A stretch of DNA of 27,573 nucleotides from Desulfuromonadales bacterium (GTDB taxonomy: Bacteria; Desulfobacterota; Desulfuromonadia; Desulfuromonadales; BM103). The notes under the pieces were generated by a model. That model saw only the letters and a program-made list of their open reading frames with translations. It was not told where the DNA came from and did not search any database. Shown piece after piece: positions 7,542-14,349 of this stretch (position 1 is its first letter; each line of letters opens with the position of its first letter). The stretch is taken from contig JAOUDB010000006.1 in the NCBI GenBank assembly GCA_029859485.1, positions 1 to 27,573 on the forward strand. Direction: 5' to 3'. The translations under genes and the position numbers were made by a program.

Positions 7542-7946
7542 TTACAGTTCTGGCTCTATTGTGATCTGCTCTACTGACGCTGTCATCTGTGCCGGTTCAG
7601 CCAGCAATGCAAAATCGTAGATGTCTTTGAGCTTCTTGGTAAAGATGGTCCCCAGCCAGAGCGGGCTCCATACGGCGCCTGCAGCCACCCAACTGTTCCG
7701 TGCCTTTGTATCAACCTCGTCAGCAACCACGACAAACTCAACAGGATTGTAACCTTGCTTGTTGATCTTGACGTTATGACTCTCTGTTGTGCCCAACTTG
7801 TAATTGAAGGCGCAGGGCGTTACTCCAATTTCTTCACCATCGATAAACACCAGTGCTCCAGGAGGAGTGGAGACAAATGCAGCCTGTTGCGCACAGGCAC
7901 TGGTGAAGAGAGCGAGCAAAACGATAATGACAAGTTTCTGGAGCAT
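7542..7946 (-). CDS. PEGA-domain lipoprotein
   Basis: The 134-residue product begins with a lipoprotein signal peptide (MLQKLVIIVLLALFTSAC, lipid-modified Cys at 18, with a slightly atypical Thr at position -3). A PEGA domain follows (about residues 24-70, with VSTPPGALVFIDGEEIGVTP and a downstream KINKQGY). PEGA domains are small beta-sandwich modules of surface and envelope proteins. A hydrophobic stretch SWVAAGAVWSPLWLGTIF (about residues 84-101) could be membrane-associated. AAGGGA lies just upstream of the ATG. The role is unknown; the position as a single gene gives no clue to function. It could stabilise the envelope or take part in a surface complex. Confidence 0.85.
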   Translation of the reverse strand: MLQKLVIIVLLALFTSACAQQAAFVSTPPGALVFIDGEEIGVTPCAFNYKLGTTESHNVKINKQGYNPVEFVVVADEVDTKARNSWVAAGAVWSPLWLGTIFTKKLKDIYDFALLAEPAQMTASVEQITIEPEL

Positions 7947-8401
7947 CTATATCCCTTACGTTCTCCCCCGAGAATCATCAAAATGAACTAACAAAACAAA
8001 GAGCAAGTGATATGCCAATAATGGTTATATTCTGTCAATGTTGACTAGAATGATCTTTTTTTGTTGGATGATGGAGCCGAACGGTAATGATTTCAATCTC
8101 TTGGGAGATAGATTAGAAATGTAAAATCTCTTTGTTTCCAGAGGCTTTTGTGGCTCCAGGATGATGTGACATTGACTCATGTAGTCATTAAACCATATCT
8201 GATGATGTATAATGCCCACAGCTGTCACAAGAGCTACGCTAATCAACATCATGTAATAATATCTGGGGCAGTCTCTTGGATGTCCGGTTGCTATGGCGAT
8301 GAAGCTTTTGACGTGTTAATATGCCCGTCGTTTCAACGAAAACACTAACAATGAAAGAATCATGTTCACGGTTGACCCGATAACTATAAGGAGATTGAGT
8401 C
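7947..8401. other. AT-rich intergenic region between divergent genes
   Basis: About 455 bp lie between the lipoprotein start and the DjlA-like start. It must hold promoters for both, but no clear -35/-10 pair stood out. A 75-codon minus-strand frame (8025-8252) with a hydrophobic N-terminus lacks a ribosome binding site and any family resemblance; it may be a relic. I see no RNA gene. Confidence 0.4.
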
Positions 8402-9151
8402 ATGTCCTGGTTTGGCAAGATAATGGGAGGAAGTGTTGGCTTTATGATGGGTGGCCCTATCGGCGCGTTGATAGGAGTATCGCTCGGGCATGCACTGATT
8501 GATGACAAGGCCCGTGCCGGCATCGTTGAGTCAGGGCGTATGACCGGAAAGGAGCAGCGTCAGGCTGTTTTCTTTACGGCTACATTTGCCATGCTAGGCA
8601 AGATGGCCAAGGCTGATGGACGGGTCTGCGAAGATGAAATCAGTGCTGTGCGCAGTTTTATGTCCGATAAGCTGCGTCTCGACCAGGTTCATCAGCAATT
8701 TGCCATGGGCGTTTTTAACGAGGCGAAGGACAATGCGACCCCTTTTGAGGACTATGCTCGTCAATTCGGCCAGGTTTTTCAAGCTGAACCACAACTCCGG
8801 ACAATGTTCTACGAAATGCTCTTTACGATAGCCCTGGCTGATGGCGTCCTTCATCCCGCTGAGGAGAAGTTTCTGCGTGCCGCTCCCCCTCTGATCGGTT
8901 TACAAAGTGGTGCTTTCGAAACGGTGAAGCGTCAATTTGTCAGTAGTCTCTCACATCACTATGCTGTCCTTGGTTTGGAAGATGATGCTGATCTGAGTTC
9001 TGTTAAAAAGGCCTATCGCAAACTGGTCAGCGAATACCATCCAGACAAAATTGTTTCCAAAGGTCTTCCTGAAGATTTCACCAAGTTTGCGGAGGAAAAG
9101 TTCCGTGAAATCAACGAAGCCTATGAAGCGATTCAGAAAGCCAAGGGCTAA
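8402..9151 (+). CDS. djlA: DjlA-like membrane-anchored J-domain co-chaperone with TerB domain
   Basis: The 249-residue protein has three parts. First comes a glycine-rich N-terminal membrane segment ([26 protein letters not shown]), a DjlA trait. Second is a helical TerB-type domain (about residues 52-165), with two similar acidic ADG motifs in [13 protein letters not shown] and [12 protein letters not shown]. Third is a C-terminal J domain (186-246) with the essential HPD at 213-215 in SEYHPDK. The J domain would stimulate the ATPase of DnaK at the inner membrane. AAGGAG is placed seven bases before the ATG. The order TM-TerB-J and the length are as in E. coli DjlA (271 residues). It appears to be a single gene. 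Orthology to DjlA is likely but not proven. Confidence 0.9.
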   Translation: MSWFGKIMGGSVGFMMGGPIGALIGVSLGHALIDDKARAGIVESGRMTGKEQRQAVFFTATFAMLGKMAKADGRVCEDEISAVRSFMSDKLRLDQVHQQFAMGVFNEAKDNATPFEDYARQFGQVFQAEPQLRTMFYEMLFTIALADGVLHPAEEKFLRAAPPLIGLQSGAFETVKRQFVSSLSHHYAVLGLEDDADLSSVKKAYRKLVSEYHPDKIVSKGLPEDFTKFAEEKFREINEAYEAIQKAKG

Positions 9152-9253
9152 GACCTTGATTTTGAGTTTTAAACGTTTAATTTTGATAGGTCTATAACTC
9201 AAACAGAGTGAATACGTCTTTATACCAAAACAGTAAAAGCTGAAATCAAATGA

Positions 9254-9365
9254 CTAACGCAAAGACGCCAAGAAAAGCCAGGAAAGACGCAAAAGGTGAC
9301 TATCCTCGCTTTTTGAAGTGGTTTTCTTTGCGGGCTTTCTCTACCCCTTCGCGCCTTTGCATTAA
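9254..9365. repeat. Dispersed palindromic intergenic element, copy 2
   Basis: The left end reads CTAACGCAAAGACGC (9254-9268) and the right end is its imperfect complement GCGCCTTTGCATTAA (9351-9365). Internal segments (GGAAAGACGCAAAAGG against TTTTCTTTGCGGGCTTTC) also pair, so the whole 112 bp can fold into a long hairpin. It resembles the element at 6011-6130. It is non-coding and fills most of the gap between the DjlA-like gene and the HD-domain gene. Confidence 0.6.
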
Positions 9366-9436
9366 ATACTTACAACCTTTGTTTGGATTATAAATCCGAA
9401 TTTTAAATTCAACATTCAATATTGAGAATTGATTTT

Positions 9437-10003
9437 ATGAACTACGGAATCACCCGCGAGGAAGCATTTGAACTGGTCAAGCAGCATCTCAAAAGCCCAA
9501 ATATGATCAACCACTGCCTGGCCGCTGAAGCCGTTATGAAGGCATTGGCAGAGCATGTCGGAGAAGACGCAGAAAAGTGGGGGTTGGCTGGTTTGCTTCA
9601 CGACCTGGATGCCGAATCACATACGGATCTTGAGGTGCACACCCGCGAGACTGCACGTATCCTCGAAGAGAAAGGTGTCGACTTAGAGATCATCGAGGCG
9701 ATCCGTCTGCACAATGAACAAGCTCATCCAGGGGAGCGGCGCAGTACACAATTTCAACATCTGCTGGCAGCGGGAGAGACAATCACCGGATTGATCGTCG
9801 CCACAGCGCTCGTCTATCCTGATAAAAAGCTGGCCAGCGTCAAGCCGAAATCGGTGCGCAAACGGATCAAGGAAAAGGCCTTTGCTGCCGGTGCAAATCG
9901 GGACATTATCCGTGAATGCGAGGTGGGCGGTGTCCCGCTTGCAGAATTCTGTGATCTCTCTTTGCTGGCGATGCAGGGTATAGACAGCGAGTTGGGCTTG
10001 TAA
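9437..10003 (+). CDS. HD-domain (HDIG-type) hydrolase
   Basis: From ATG 9437 the product has 188 residues; a TTG at 9422 would add five. No strong ribosome binding site is visible for either. The HD-superfamily metal-binding pattern is present: MINHCLAAEAV (H26), the HD doublet in LAGLLHDLDAE (H55, D56), EVHTRETARIL and EAIRLHNEQAH. Proteins of this small single-domain type are putative phosphohydrolases of unknown substrate, often annotated as HDIG-domain proteins. A basic, alanine-rich C-terminal helix region follows (KPKSVRKRIKEKAF). Its stop codon overlaps the candidate -35 element of the downstream peptide gene. Substrate and pathway cannot be deduced. Confidence 0.85.
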   Translation: MNYGITREEAFELVKQHLKSPNMINHCLAAEAVMKALAEHVGEDAEKWGLAGLLHDLDAESHTDLEVHTRETARILEEKGVDLEIIEAIRLHNEQAHPGERRSTQFQHLLAAGETITGLIVATALVYPDKKLASVKPKSVRKRIKEKAFAAGANRDIIRECEVGGVPLAEFCDLSLLAMQGIDSELGL

Positions 10004-10026
10004 GCTTTATGAGAGCAGGGTAGAAT
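9998..10026 (+). promoter_or_regulatory. Candidate sigma-70 promoter of the small peptide gene
   Basis: TTGTAA (9998-10003) and TAGAAT (10021-10026) are separated by exactly 17 bases. Each matches four of six consensus positions. The predicted start near 10033 leaves a 5' leader of about 34 nt before the peptide ATG. The -35 overlaps the stop codon of the upstream HD gene. Confidence 0.5.
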
Positions 10027-10066
10027 GACCTGTGTCCTGATTCAGAATATTGACAAGGAGGAACGA

Positions 10067-10123
10067 ATGAAGCGTTATCAGAAACCGAGAGTCGTCGGCA
10101 GCAGCAACGTTCATCCATGCTGA
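10067..10123 (+). CDS. 18-residue peptide ending HPC, possible radical-SAM-modified precursor
   Basis: An excellent ribosome binding site (AAGGAGG, 10055-10061) lies five bases before an ATG that opens an 18-codon frame, MKRYQKPRVVGSSNVHPC, ending at TGA 10121-10123. The codon after TGA is TAA. The gene has its own candidate promoter and a strong terminator right behind it, so it looks like a complete microgene. The basic N-terminus and the Gly-Ser-Ser, HPC end resemble short predicted radical SAM targets I recall from Geobacter relatives (the selenobiotic family, whose members end in Cys or Sec); this resemblance is from memory. Read through, TGA would give a terminal Cys-Sec. No radical SAM enzyme is encoded in this window, so any maturase must lie elsewhere. 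Product function is unknown. Confidence 0.7.
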   Translation: MKRYQKPRVVGSSNVHPC

Positions 10124-10124
10124 T

Positions 10125-10154
10125 AAAAAATCCGGGTTCTTTCCCGGCTTTTTT
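10125..10154 (+). terminator. Intrinsic terminator directly after the peptide gene
   Basis: Six As, a CCGGG/CCCGG stem (10132-10136 with 10143-10147) with a six-base loop, and six Ts (10149-10154). The A and T runs can extend the stem. It begins within the TAA that follows the peptide's TGA. Confidence 0.85.
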
Positions 10155-10252
10155 ATTCGAGCAGACAACCTCTTCGGGTGAAACAGCTAACGCGGCAGCG
10201 CCACAGACGTTAGTTAAATCACCTCCCAAATAACTTATAACGAGGAAGTAAA

Positions 10253-10981
10253 ATGCGCACGTCCAATCCAATGATGAAAGAAAGTGTTTTCAGCCAGGCG
10301 ATTTCCGGAGCTGAAACCATGACTTTGCAGGGCGCGGTGAATAAAACCATTGCTCTGCTCGCACTTGTTGTGATCGGTGCCAGTTATTCCTGGAACCTGT
10401 TTTATAACCAGGGACCTGCAGCGGTACAGCCCTGGATGATCGGCGGGATCATCGGCAGCCTTGTGTTTGCCATGATCACCATCTTTAAAGCCACCTGGGC
10501 ACCGAAAACTGCACCGATTTATGCTGTCTTGGAAGGCCTGGCCCTGGGGGGGATCTCTGCATTCTTTGAAGCACGTTTCCCGGGTATTGTTATCCAGGCT
10601 GTTGCCCTGACTTTCGGTACACTCTTCGCTCTTTTATTAGCCTACAAAACCCGCCTGATCAGGGCGACGGAAAATTTCAAGCTTGGCGTGTTTGCCGCTA
10701 CAGGGGGCATTGCCGTGGTTTACCTGATTAGTATGTTTGGTGGCATGTTTGGCTGGAATATGCCTGTGATCCATGAATCTGGCCCCATGGGGATTCTTTT
10801 CAGCCTTTTCGTGGTTGTTATTGCCGCACTGAACCTTGTTCTCGATTTTGATTTTATTGAACGAGGGCATGGTGTCGCGCCTCGATACATGGAGTGGTAT
10901 GCGGCCTTTGGGCTGGTTGTTACCCTTGCCTGGCTCTATCTTGAACTCCTGCGGTTGTTATCTAAGTTACGGGAAAGATAG
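10253..10981 (+). CDS. Bax inhibitor-1-like (BaxI_1 family) membrane protein
   Basis: The 242-residue product has seven predicted transmembrane helices after a short polar N-terminus. The start SNPMMKESVFSQA followed by TMTLQGAVNKT is characteristic of the bacterial COG4760/BaxI_1 branch, which is related to YccA and BI-1 proteins. The C-terminal part has LVLDFDFIERG and YMEWYAAFGLVVTLAWLYLE, where the acidic residues correspond to the di-aspartyl pH/calcium sensor region of the superfamily. The activity in bacteria is not settled; YetJ-type relatives leak calcium and YccA interacts with FtsH. GAGGAA precedes the ATG. It is a single gene ended by a hairpin 100 bp downstream. Confidence 0.9.
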   Translation: MRTSNPMMKESVFSQAISGAETMTLQGAVNKTIALLALVVIGASYSWNLFYNQGPAAVQPWMIGGIIGSLVFAMITIFKATWAPKTAPIYAVLEGLALGGISAFFEARFPGIVIQAVALTFGTLFALLLAYKTRLIRATENFKLGVFAATGGIAVVYLISMFGGMFGWNMPVIHESGPMGILFSLFVVVIAALNLVLDFDFIERGHGVAPRYMEWYAAFGLVVTLAWLYLELLRLLSKLRER

Positions 10982-11084
10982 GGACTCTAGCCATTTAACG
11001 TATGGCACGATAAGTAGTAAGCTCTTTACCGGTAGTCTTATCGCCAAATTCCTTGAACATCTCGACTTACCGTTTATTTTAATT

Positions 11085-11119
11085 CGCCCTGCAACTGATG
11101 TTGCGGGGCGTTGTTATCT
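11085..11119 (+). terminator. Intrinsic terminator after the BaxI_1 gene
   Basis: Arms 11085-11095 and 11100-11110 form an 11-bp stem (one wobble pair) with the loop TGAT, followed by TTGTTATCTTTT. It lies between the membrane protein gene and the cytochrome gene. Confidence 0.8.
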
Positions 11120-11209
11120 TTTCTCATATGTCGGTTAAAGTTGGCGGGTAGGGTTTTGCTTTCATAGTAGCTCACTAGATATCCTTTCCCTTCCTAACAG
11201 GAGGACACC

Positions 11210-12256
11210 ATGAAGACCTTGCTGCAGCTTACCCTTGCTCTTGTCGTCTGTATCGGTTTGGCTGTTCCGGCCAGCGCAACCGATTACGTCGGCTCCGAAA
11301 AGTGTTTCAGCTGCCATGCTGATCAATTCAACTTATGGCAGGCCAGCGGCCATCCATGGAAGCTCCGTAAGGTTGAGAAAGCTCGTTACGCGAAGCTGCC
11401 GCTTCCTCCCGGATACAGTTGGGATGATGTCAGCTATGTGATCGGTGGCGCTAACAAAAAAGCACGCTTTATCGATAATGAAGGCTACATCGTTACGACT
11501 GCCAAGGATGGCTCAGAGGCCAAGACCCAGTACAACTTACAGGATGGCAGCTGGTCCTTTTACCACAAGGGCGAGAAGAAGCCTTACAAATGCGGACCCT
11601 GTCACATGACCGCTTACAGCGCAGAAGGGCATCAGGACGGCATGGAAGGGATGATCGGAACCTGGGCAGAAGATGGCATTGGTTGTGAAGAGTGTCACGG
11701 TGCAGGCGGAGATCATATCAAGAAGCCGGGCAAGAAGACGATTTTGGTCGATCGCACCGCTGAGGCCTGTGGCAAATGTCACCAGCGTGGCGGTATGGAC
11801 CCACTACCTCCTGCGAGTGACGGTTTCATCAAACACCATGAGCAGATCAACGAGCTGAAGGCCGGTGTTCATAAAAACCTGTCTTGTACCGAGTGCCACA
11901 ATCCTCACGACCGGGCCATTAATGCCAAAAACAATTGTGCTGAATGCCATAGTGAAGTTGCTGCTGGTTACACCAAAAATATCCATGGCAAGCAGGGTAC
12001 GCGTTGTGTTGAGTGCCACATGCCAAAAGCGAGTAAGTCTGCGATCAGCGTAGCGAGTTATATTGGTGATGTTCGTACACACATCTTCAAAATCAACACC
12101 GATCCTAAAGCCGATATGTTTAAGACAATTGAAGAGAATGGCAAGAAGTCCACATTTGCCAAGAACTTTGTCACTCTTGATTATGCCTGTCTGAGTTGTC
12201 ATGCTAGCCGTGATAGGGATTGGGCAGCGAAAGGTGCCAAGGGCTTCCATAAGTAA
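11210..12256 (+). CDS. Secreted octaheme c-type cytochrome
   Basis: The 348-residue product has a Sec signal peptide (residues 1-23, cleavage after ASA, before TDYVG). It has eight CxxCH heme-binding motifs, at residues 32, 128, 159, 187, 226, 243, 266 and 327. The N-terminal YVGSEKCFSCHADQFNLWQASGHPWKL block, with a lone heme followed by a gap of about 95 residues, resembles cytochrome c554/multiheme family proteins, and the later hemes are more closely spaced. An upstream GGAGG precedes ATG 11210. It is a single transcription unit with a very long terminator hairpin. It is probably periplasmic and takes part in electron transfer; its maturation would need the CcsB/TlpA/CcdA system at the start of the window. 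No lipobox or outer-membrane porin partner is present, so the redox partner is unknown. Confidence 0.94.
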   Translation: MKTLLQLTLALVVCIGLAVPASATDYVGSEKCFSCHADQFNLWQASGHPWKLRKVEKARYAKLPLPPGYSWDDVSYVIGGANKKARFIDNEGYIVTTAKDGSEAKTQYNLQDGSWSFYHKGEKKPYKCGPCHMTAYSAEGHQDGMEGMIGTWAEDGIGCEECHGAGGDHIKKPGKKTILVDRTAEACGKCHQRGGMDPLPPASDGFIKHHEQINELKAGVHKNLSCTECHNPHDRAINAKNNCAECHSEVAAGYTKNIHGKQGTRCVECHMPKASKSAISVASYIGDVRTHIFKINTDPKADMFKTIEENGKKSTFAKNFVTLDYACLSCHASRDRDWAAKGAKGFHK

Positions 12257-12274
12257 TCCAAGTTAGTTGCTGTT

Positions 12275-12316
12275 ACACACAAAGGGCCGGAGTTTTCACT
12301 CCGGCCCTTTGTGTGT
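12275..12316 (+). terminator. Long perfect hairpin terminator of the cytochrome gene
   Basis: A perfect 19-bp inverted repeat (12275-12293 with 12298-12316) with loop TTTC lies 18 bases after the cytochrome stop. There is no long T-tract afterwards, but its length makes it a strong 3' end or stabilising structure. Confidence 0.8.
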
Positions 12317-12371
12317 CTATGATTTACCCGGAAGAGCTTCTGAATCGGAATGCTCGCTGTCTGACTTTGGC

Positions 12372-12602
12372 TTAATGGATAATTGCCATCATCGCTTCAA
12401 CCTCACTTTCCAGGATGTAGCGTGTCTCAGCAGTAAAGGCTTCCCCCATCAAGATCATGAACTCACTTGATTCGACAATGGCAAAGCGATGGACAAGGGG
12501 GATCTGAAGCCAGAGTTCCTGGTTTTCGAGTAAGGCAACAATCTGCCGGCGTTCAAAGATCAGGTCTTGCAGGTTCGAAATATCGACGGGTCTCTTTTCC
12601 AT
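12372..12602 (-). CDS. Small conserved-looking hypothetical protein
   Basis: I chose the ATG at 12602 because an ideal site, CAGGAGGATATC, stands directly before it; a longer frame starts at 12629 without one. The 76-residue product (MEKRPVDISNLQDLIFERRQ at the start) is acidic, has no signal peptide or membrane helix, and ends in a methionine-rich helix. Its sequence complexity and strong ribosome binding site argue for a real cytosolic protein. I recognise no family. It ends close to the cytochrome terminator, with which it is convergent. Confidence 0.65.
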   Translation of the reverse strand: MEKRPVDISNLQDLIFERRQIVALLENQELWLQIPLVHRFAIVESSEFMILMGEAFTAETRYILESEVEAMMAIIH

Positions 12603-12903
12603 GATATCCTCCTGATTGAAAGCGACCATTGCCGTTCGGAGTCTCTAAAAAGTTTAGCAATGACTTGTTAAGGAGCAAAAGCTGTTCCTTATTTATCCGC
12701 TTTGTGTTGAAGAGGGTGTCAGGTTGGAGGGGCATTAAAAAAAACTAGAGTAATCAGATATTTATGTTTGTACTCTGTTTTTTTTGAGCCTTCGTTTATT
12801 CCGGTGCTGATGGAAGTTTAAACCATTTCGGGTCATTTCATGCAAAATATGCACGGTTGTCGGTGCCCTTTTAAAATCAATCCAGCAACTTTTTCTTTAC
12901 GCG
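12603..12903. other. Intergenic region with an A/T-flanked hairpin
   Basis: About 300 bp lie between the small protein and the sirtuin gene. The only structure noted is AGAGTA (12747-12752) pairing with TACTCT (12771-12776), flanked by eight As (12737-12744) and eight Ts (12778-12785). It could terminate transcripts in both directions, including the sirtuin unit, but the stem is only six pairs with an 18-base loop. Nothing else was identified. Confidence 0.4.
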
Positions 12904-13728
12904 TTAAAGAAACTCATCTATCCCCTCCAATCCCTCTAACGCGCCGCACGGCAGGGAAGTATGCCCACCTGCGATATGCGACTCCCTTGGGTTGATGCGA
13001 ATGACCGTGGCGGCATTGCGTTGCCCGATGCGTTCGCTCATGTAACGGATGGTCGGGATAGAGGTTCCGGCACCCATCTCGATGACCACGATCGGTGCAT
13101 GTTGATGCTCGTTCAAGAAACTGTCGAAGCGCATCTCCTGACCACGGGTGCGGTCCGAGAGCCACGAATAATCACCGAACATGAGGATGTTCGGCCGGGC
13201 AGGGCGTGAGCAATGACGGCACTGTGGAACCTGCTGGGCGCGCATACTGTCAAAATCTACAGGGATGACTTCGTTGTTGTCCCAGATATCATTGCAGCAG
13301 GGTGTGAGGCATTGCAGGTGGTTGATCGAGCCATGCACTTCGAGAATCTGATCTTCACGATAGCCGGCTTTCTGAAATTGGCCATCGACATTGGAGGTGA
13401 CAACGAAACTGTCCTGACCGTACTCCGCAGCCCAGTCCTGCAGCATTTGAAAACCATGGTGAGGCTCTGTTTCACGATAGAGGTTGGTCCGATGACCGTA
13501 GAAACCCCAACCGAAAGCCGGGTCCCCTTCAAAGTTGCTTGGATTTGCAGCGTCGATGAAGCTGATGCCGAGATGCGCATACATCGGATAGGCGTTCCAG
13601 AAGCCCTGGTCGCCACGGAAGTCGGGCAGGCCGGAATCAACCCCCATCCCTGCGCCAGAGGTCACGATCATGGCTTTGGCAGATTTAATGGCCTCGGCGG
13701 CTTTTTCAAAACGTTCTGAAAGAGACAT
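12904..13728 (-). CDS. Sir2-family (sirtuin) NAD-dependent protein
   Basis: The 274-residue product carries the sirtuin NAD-binding signature GAGMGVDSGLPDFRG (residues 25-39). It also has TSNVDGQF at 111-118 in place of the usual TQNVDGL, and the catalytic histidine in VHGSINHLQC (H132). Zinc cysteines appear as a CxxxC pair (C140, C144) and CRHC (C170, C173). The C-terminal Rossmann part shows EMGAGTSIPTIRYMSE, matching the usual GTS motif. Classical sirtuins remove acyl groups from lysines using NAD. The GAGMGVDSG variant is common in a bacterial subgroup whose substrate is unclear. AAAGGAG precedes the ATG. It is the last gene of a minus-strand series after ybaK, separated from it by a short repeat. 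Confidence 0.92.
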   Translation of the reverse strand: MSLSERFEKAAEAIKSAKAMIVTSGAGMGVDSGLPDFRGDQGFWNAYPMYAHLGISFIDAANPSNFEGDPAFGWGFYGHRTNLYRETEPHHGFQMLQDWAAEYGQDSFVVTSNVDGQFQKAGYREDQILEVHGSINHLQCLTPCCNDIWDNNEVIPVDFDSMRAQQVPQCRHCSRPARPNILMFGDYSWLSDRTRGQEMRFDSFLNEHQHAPIVVIEMGAGTSIPTIRYMSERIGQRNAATVIRINPRESHIAGGHTSLPCGALEGLEGIDEFL

Positions 13729-13749
13729 GATTTTCTCCTTTTGGTTCAG

Positions 13750-13777
13750 GGTGCAGGGTTAAAGGTGCAGGGTTAAA
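13750..13777. repeat. Tandem 14-bp repeat between ybaK and the sirtuin gene
   Basis: GGTGCAGGGTTAAA occurs twice in perfect tandem (13750-13763, 13764-13777) and a third copy starts but decays (GGTTCGAGG). It fills most of the 65-bp gap between the two genes. Function unknown. Confidence 0.7.
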
Positions 13778-13793
13778 GGTTCGAGGAAACACT

Positions 13794-14294
13794 TTAACCC
13801 TTAAGCGACTTCTTTATCCCGACCTCAACTAGGGTTGGTTGCAATAAATCAATTGCGCACTGTGGCGTCATACTCACCAAAAAACCACGCTTGCCACCAT
13901 TAATGTAAATGCGGGGCAGAGTGGTAATCGTTTCTTCCATATAGACAGGCATTATCTTTCTGGTGGCAAAAGGGGACGTGCCGCCAACCTGGTAGCCGGT
14001 GTGCTTCATTGCAATATCAGGATTGCAGGGAGTGATTGATTTAACTTCGACACGTCTGGCGAGTTCCTTTGTGGAGACTTCCTGGTCTCCATGCATCAAG
14101 ACAATGAGAGGCTTTCGTTGATCATCTTCCATGACCAGGGTTTTGATGATCTGGTGCTCGTCGACACCGAGTTCCCTGGCTGAGACGGTGGTGCCCCCTC
14201 GTTCCTCATAGTTGTAGAGGTGTGGAGTGAATTCCGCCTTGGACTGCTTGAGCAGGCGAATCGCTGCGGTAACGGGAGTTTTTTCTTTTGCCAT
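13794..14294 (-). CDS. ybaK: YbaK/EbsC-type aminoacyl-tRNA deacylase (Cys-tRNA(Pro) deacylase)
   Basis: The 166-residue protein belongs to the YbaK/ProX editing family, which hydrolyses Cys-tRNA(Pro) made in error by prolyl-tRNA synthetase. Typical blocks are TPVTAAIRLL at the start, YEERGGTTVSARELG, HQIIKTLVMED (with the conserved lysine of the active site), KELARRVEVKSITPC and GYQVGGTSPFATRK, which ends in the GGxSPFG-like loop. The length equals E. coli YbaK (159). AGAGGAAGACA stands before the ATG. It sits in a minus-strand cluster with rhomboid and sirtuin genes, with no evident functional link. Confidence 0.93.
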   Translation of the reverse strand: MAKEKTPVTAAIRLLKQSKAEFTPHLYNYEERGGTTVSARELGVDEHQIIKTLVMEDDQRKPLIVLMHGDQEVSTKELARRVEVKSITPCNPDIAMKHTGYQVGGTSPFATRKIMPVYMEETITTLPRIYINGGKRGFLVSMTPQCAIDLLQPTLVEVGIKKSLKG

Positions 14295-14332
14295 TGTCTT
14301 CCTCTTAAACGTATGTCAGCTTCTCAGTCCCT

Positions 14333-14346
14333 GGTTCCCGGTTCCC
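14333..14346. repeat. Tandem GGTTCCC repeat in the rhomboid-ybaK gap
   Basis: The 7-mer GGTTCCC is repeated twice in tandem (14333-14339, 14340-14346), preceded by a diverged copy. It lies a few bases downstream of the rhomboid stop. Such short runs between genes recur here (also after ccsB and ybaK). Confidence 0.6.
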
Positions 14347-14349
14347 GGT

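Noticed and set aside
8025..8252. 75-codon minus-strand frame with hydrophobic N-terminus
   Set aside because: No ribosome binding site, AT-rich intergenic setting, no family resemblance; kept only as a possible relic.
12267..12470. 67-codon plus-strand frame after the cytochrome
   Set aside because: It crosses the 19-bp terminator hairpin and lies antisense to the small protein with the better ribosome binding site.
13213..13719. Long plus-strand frames opposite the sirtuin and similar long antisense frames elsewhere
   Set aside because: They mirror well-recognised conserved genes on the other strand and lack start signals.
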